From the NCBI RefSeq assembly GCF_003711515.1, contig NW_021167085.1, positions 435,649-499,648 on the forward strand: a DNA stretch of 64,000 nt. Direction: 5' to 3'. How positions within the stretch are numbered: the stretch's first letter is position 1; every line of letters begins with the position of its first letter. Below the pieces are notes generated by a model. That model ran no database searches. It was not told the origin of the DNA and worked only from the letters and a program-made list of their open reading frames with translations. Made by a program: the position numbers and the translations under genes. The DNA is from Sodiomyces alkalinus F11 (Eukaryota > Ascomycota > Sordariomycetes > Glomerellales > Plectosphaerellaceae). Positions 59,738 through 64,000 of this stretch are shown piece after piece.

Positions 59738-60796
59738 CTACATGATTTCCATGGCTTCCATGTTGCCAGCGGGCCCCCCAAACTGCTGCTGCTGGAACAC
59801 GTCGTACTGACCGTACGGATGATCTGTGTACATCTGCATCTGCATCTGCTGCTGCATCTGCTGCTGCTGCTGCTGCTGCTGTACGGGCCAGTCGCCGGCA
59901 GAGCCCCTGTAGACGGGATCGGTGGCGCGGGAATAGGCTTGACTGTTGTTACTGCCGACGGCGGTACCAAAGTGGGAGTAGACGTTCTTCGGGCTACGAC
60001 CCTCGGCCTGTTGGCGTTGCCGGCGTTGCTCGCGCTCCTGTTCGCGGCGCATCAGCTCCTCGTAGCCCGACATCATGTAGGGCTCGACGTTGTTCGAGGA
60101 GGCTAGCCAGCGGCCGTCTTCGATTTGTACGGGAGTGCCGTCGAGGCTCATGGCGAAGTTGCCATTCTGCCTCGCTCTCTCTGCCTCGAGGGAACGGTCA
60201 TAGCGGAGCTTCGCCCAGCGCTCCTCTTGCTCGTAGGTGGTGGTAGTCCAGGCCAAGGAGGGGTTATCTTGGGAGCTAGTGGGTGGTGCTACGCGCCACA
60301 GCTCGACGAGCCGAGCCTGTTGATCGGGATCAGATATGCGGAAGAGCTGGTGCTGGGAGCGGGACAGGACGGTGGGATCGACGCCGTTCTGGGAGAGGAC
60401 GAATTCGGCGGTAAGCTGCTCGGTCTGGGGCGGCTCGGACGAACGCCGTTGTTGCTGGTGGACGTCCTGAGTCGCAGCCGACTGCTCTTCCTGTCGAACC
60501 TGGGATACTGCCGGCCGATGGAGGTGGGCGGAATGCGTGTAGTGTTGGGAAATGGAGTAGGTGATGGGCTTGGGTTCCGGGTTCGAGTTGGGGAGTGTGG
60601 AGGTGGCCTGCGTAGGGGATTCCCTGAGACTGTCTATCATCGGATTCTCCTCAACGGCAGTGCTGGGTTGTTCTGGTGCCTGTACCTGTGTTCCTACCAG
60701 GGCCTGGCTCTGAAGCTCAGGACGGAAGGTCAGGTTACGGGAGAAGAGAGCAGCGAGATCGTCGTGGACCTGCATATTAGGCCGACAAGTAACCAT
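59738..60796 (-). CDS. Gln-rich fungal protein of unknown function
   Basis: A single exon of 352 residues from the ATG at 60796 (MVTCRPNMQVHDDLAALF). I do not recognise it. The first 110 residues are Ser/Pro/Gln-rich and look disordered. A better-ordered centre, about 130-265, holds QLTAEFVLSQNGVDPTVLS, ISDPDQQARLVELWRVAPP, then YEQEERWAKLRYDRSLEAER and SLDGTPVQIEDGRWLAS, which look conserved. A charged helix (EELMRREQEREQRRQRQQAE) follows. The C-terminal 70 residues are Gln/Met-rich (QQQQQQQQMQQQMQMQM). No signal peptide or membrane span. Poly-Gln and a helical core are common in fungal regulatory or RNA-associated proteins, but that is only a suggestion. Confidence 0.72.
   Translation of the reverse strand: MVTCRPNMQVHDDLAALFSRNLTFRPELQSQALVGTQVQAPEQPSTAVEENPMIDSLRESPTQATSTLPNSNPEPKPITYSISQHYTHSAHLHRPAVSQVRQEEQSAATQDVHQQQRRSSEPPQTEQLTAEFVLSQNGVDPTVLSRSQHQLFRISDPDQQARLVELWRVAPPTSSQDNPSLAWTTTTYEQEERWAKLRYDRSLEAERARQNGNFAMSLDGTPVQIEDGRWLASSNNVEPYMMSGYEELMRREQEREQRRQRQQAEGRSPKNVYSHFGTAVGSNNSQAYSRATDPVYRGSAGDWPVQQQQQQQQMQQQMQMQMYTDHPYGQYDVFQQQQFGGPAGNMEAMEIM
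59835..59882. repeat. CTG/CAG trinucleotide repeat
   Basis: Two CTG-rich blocks (CAG on the coding strand), with CAT interruptions, encode the Gln/Met tract of the minus-strand protein. The pure run at about 59861-59881 is seven CTG units. Confidence 0.9.
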
Positions 60797-63389
60797 TTTC
60801 TGCCCATATATTGTGTTAGCAGGAGATGATACCCCGCCTGGTTGGAGATGCGAAGACGCCTGTTACCTCGTTCGTGATGGGAGGTGCTAGTCGAGCGATG
60901 CGGACAAGACGAGAAAATAGTAAGACTTTCGCTTCTTCTCGACGGAGAGCGAACAGTGCCGACAGAACTTTGTAAAGCGTACTCAAAGTATGATATATAC
61001 ACCCAAAACCAAGTCTGAGCCGATGTCGTGGTCTTTGGCGGGGAGGACGAAGTGCCGAAACAGCAAGGCAAAGGGAGAGATCTGGTATTCGTTCGAGGCG
61101 AGAAGCGATGGTCAGAAGACAGCACGGTACAGCAATTCGAGTTATATTGGGTATGCTATGTACTTTTGCGTCGTTGCAGTTAAGAAGACTTGAGAGCTTC
61201 GGTCGAGTCGCGATGGGTAGAGACAAGAATATGGGACAAGACTGAGGGGCCAAAGAACTCGCGGGACGGCAGAGTACGGCTGCAAAGCAGGGAAGTAAGA
61301 GCGAAGCAAAGTCGGATCACGATAAGCCACAGAAATATTCGAGGTGAAAGAACAATTCCAGAGACGACGAGGGAGAATGTCCGTGGGAAAGGAGAAGTGG
61401 GGGGAGGATAAGGGTGATCCTGATGGATGCCCGTTGCAGGATGCGGTGTACTTGTGTGTTCTTGTGTATTCCGCAAAGCAAATGGAGCAAAGTCGTTGCG
61501 ATTGTGTTTATCGTGATGTTGTCGTCATGGGCAGACGAGGGAAAAAGGGGAGGGGGGGAACTGGACAAAATATACAAAGTAAGAATGACGATGGAGGGGC
61601 ACGAGGTTTGGAGAAGGTAGATGCCTAGTGCCTACCTAGATAGGTAGTCCAGGGGCGACATGAACGCTCATGCATGCCTGCCCAGGCTGCTACCACCCTA
61701 GACCTTGGGCAGTACTTCCCTACCTTAGTCTAGTTCCCCTCCCCTTCCTGAACTGTCGGGACACGAAGCAATCAAGTTCTTTACGTTGTAGTACCTGGGA
61801 GGTCACGGTGACGAGGCACAAAGAGCAGTGAGGGACGGAAGGTAGCGATGGTAGGTACCGTATTTTGAGACGTATGAAGTATTATATGAGTATTAGTATT
61901 AGTATTATTTATTAATATCAGGACCATCATGCCACAAATTCTTGTTCGTTCCTACGAATACCTATCGATCGAATACAGTCATTAGCAAGTTCACAAAAAC
62001 GAATGTCAGGTAGGCCCAGCTATGGCCCAATAGACCCATGACACGACGATCACGAGCCGCCCATGTGGGTGGGATGCGACGGGCCCCGATGAAGGTTTCT
62101 ATGGTCTTGGTCATGGTCATGGCGGGGGAGGAGGAGGGGCAGAACAAAAAGGGGCGTTCTAAATGTGACTGGCGGCGGGTTTGCGTTGTTTGTCTCCCAA
62201 GGCTCATTACTACACGTGGAATATGGCGATCAACCAGTTTCTTTTAATCCTCTGTCGAACCGTTAACACACACGATACCTGTTCGTATTAGCGTGTGACT
62301 TGATCCCCTCCCTGCTTTGCGGAAGTTGTTTCAAACGTTCAGGCCCGTTTCTTCATTCCTCACCTTCACGTCTCACCGCTCCTTTCCACCTCTGTCACTT
62401 TCCCCCTCCTCGCGGCTACGAAGTGGGTACGCAGACGGACGCATGAGCTGCGAACAGCGGATTCGGAAATTTATTAATTATTCCTAAAAATATATGATTA
62501 CGTGAACTTGTGAGCATGAAGGGGAAGAGTCTTGACTCTTCAAAGTCCCGGGAATTATTAGTTATGCATGCATCGCCCTGCTGATTGACCACTTGCTGCC
62601 TTTTGACCCCTCCATGAGTGGACAGTACCTTCTTAAACTGTAATATTTTCTTGTGACGACCAGAGAAGTGAGTGACTATTAAACTCGGACAAATAGTAGT
62701 AAGCAGTCTTGGGCATCATGTTATGCGCCCGTAGTCCAACCTAGATTAAACTTGTATGCCTTGGGATGAGATTGTAGAAGACTGGAGGACTGGAGGACAT
62801 ATATCACTGGCACAAAGAGACGGGGGAAGCTTGTCAAGCCACATCACATGCTCCCTCCCCCAGACGTCCAGCGTCCAGCACTGTTTCCAGACCTCTTGTT
62901 GTGGTTAGTGGTCCGTAATCAAAGTGACGCCTGGAATCCAAGGCACCAATGTGAATTCATCCTGGCAATTCCTTGCCCCATATTCACCATGATATTAGCT
63001 GTATTCGGATAAATAGCCGATTATCCGAGTGACTTTCGGCGCTGTCCATCCTTCCCTATACGGCTAGAAATACGAAAGTACATAGCAGGGCGTCGCCCGA
63101 CATTGGTGCCCGCCAAGGTCCAGCCTCGCCAGAAGTGGACCTGCAGCTCCCATCCATCCAGCAACACGCAGCTGTCGGGATGCCTAGTGAAGCTCCCGCA
63201 TGCCATACGACAACCGGAAAGCAACCTCACAACCTCGTCACCAGCTTCACCTCTCCCCACCACTATTGACAACACAAAATAACTGAGACGCCTAGCACTT
63301 TAAAGTCGTCTACCCTAATCTGACCCCGGCTCACCACCACCACCCGACATCCTCCCCCCGTTCAGGCCCCGGCGTCTGCCGTCGTCAAA
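60797..63389. other. 2.6-kb divergent spacer
   Basis: No gene supported between the Gln-rich protein and PRE10. A TATTAG repeat lies at about 61888-61911. A 62-82 codon minus-strand frame at 61962-62207 has one hydrophobic stretch but no family. GTACC and CTACCTAGATAGGTAG palindromes lie near 61627-61650. Confidence 0.5.
61886..61912. repeat. AGTATT microsatellite
   Basis: Four AGTATT units (GAGTATTAGTATTAGTATTA type) continue into an A/T-rich stretch. Confidence 0.8.
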
Positions 63390-64000
63390 ATGGTAACCAA
63401 GCTAGCTCCCCCTCTCCACGACCTTCACTTCCCCGTTTCCCAACTCCCCGGGGCCCAGAGCGGCGTGCCTAGGTATGCAATTTACTGACATGGTTCCTCA
63501 CCTGTCATGACAGACTTCGATAGGAACAGGCTACGACCTGTCCAACTCCATCTTTTCCCCGGACGGCCGCAACTTCCAAGTCGAATATGCCGTCAAGGCA
63601 GTGGAGAACGGCGGCACGTCCATAGGAATCCGCTGCAAGGACGGCGTCGTTCTTGCCGTCGAGAAAGTCATCGCCTCCAAGCTCTGGAGGCCCGGTGCAA
63701 ACAAGCGTATCGCCACCATTGACCGTCACCTCGGTGCTGTACGTCGTCATCCACCTTCATTCATACCCATCCCATCCTATCCCCACCCCCCGTCCCCCGT
63801 CCCCCGTCCCACCTGCGCCTTCTTCATCTCGTTTGCATTTTATATTTTCCGTCAAACTAACACAGGGCAAAACCATCAACGTAGGTCTACTCCGGCATGA
63901 TCCCCGACGGAAGACACTTCGTCGACCGCGCCCGCGACGAGGCCCGCGCCTGGCGCGACACCTGGAAGAGCCCCATCCCCACCGCCGACCTCGCCTCCCG
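63390..64000 (+). CDS. PRE10: 20S proteasome alpha subunit Pre10 (5' half, runs off the window)
   Basis: An alpha-ring subunit (yeast Pre10, human PSMA3) of the 20S proteasome. Exon 1 is only ATG (63390-63392), followed by donor GTAACC; exon 2 is 63514-63738 and exon 3 starts at 63885 and leaves the window at 64000. Joining ATG to exon 2 gives [20 protein letters not shown], the standard alpha N-terminus, then [19 protein letters not shown] and the alpha-subunit signature region. The third exon (acceptor CGTAG) resumes [20 protein letters not shown], matching the PDGRHFV motif of this subunit. All phases are zero. The other possible ATG reading (63390 onward unspliced) stops after 32 codons and resembles nothing. 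About 114 residues are present of ~255. Alpha subunits are not catalytic. Confidence 0.93.

Noticed and set aside
61962..62207. Minus-strand ORF with a hydrophobic C-terminus (TFVFVNLLMTVF)
   Set aside because: Too short, no family and no supporting promoter features; likely chance.
1..64000. CRISPR arrays, prokaryotic operons, riboswitches or phage genes
   Set aside because: The window is fungal nuclear DNA with spliceosomal introns; no such elements were seen.

Overview
The window is nuclear DNA of a filamentous ascomycete (Pezizomycotina, most likely a Sordariomycete). Genes carry short GT-AG introns with branch sites such as GCTAAC or ACTAATC. Coding DNA is clearly GC-richer than the spacers. 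The protein set is eukaryotic and fungal: vacuolar DPAP-B, an Erj5-type ER J-protein, Pol5, Utp20 and an atypical Zn2Cys6 regulator. I do not assign a genus. Genes are monocistronic and unrelated to their neighbours; there is no operon, no secondary-metabolite cluster and no intact transposon. Exon junctions below were placed by hand from splice consensus and checked for phase.

Left part (1-22 kb): the 3' end of clathrin heavy chain converges on a vacuolar dipeptidyl aminopeptidase. A glycine/proline-rich zinc-finger protein follows, with a long upstream leader. Next come a PRA1-family membrane protein and an acidic coiled-coil protein just behind it, a small basic membrane protein, a YbjQ/UPF0145 protein, and an 873-residue Zn2Cys6-like regulator.

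Middle (22-42 kb): cullin-3, the mitochondrial Zim17/Tim15 zinc protein, the 2,697-residue U3 processome protein Utp20, a divergent Cwf19L1/Drn1-type protein, and a CDC25 phosphatase whose leader seems to hold a spliced upstream ORF. From 41.6 to 51.8 kb no gene can be supported; that stretch includes a 40-base assembly gap.

Right part (51.8-64 kb): the nucleolar protein Pol5, a small very basic ORF, the ER membrane J-protein Erj5, a glutamine-rich fungal protein of unknown role, and the 5' half of the proteasome alpha subunit Pre10, whose first coding exon is only the ATG.

Most genes are housekeeping: vesicle coats and Rab membrane traffic, vacuolar proteolysis, ubiquitin-proteasome turnover, ribosome biogenesis, splicing and debranching, and mitosis. 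I saw no convincing unknown multi-gene system. The most interesting points are regulatory: the CDC25 leader, the ATG-only exon, the leader of the zinc-finger gene, the acidic gene without a clean start, and short palindromes repeated through the spacers.
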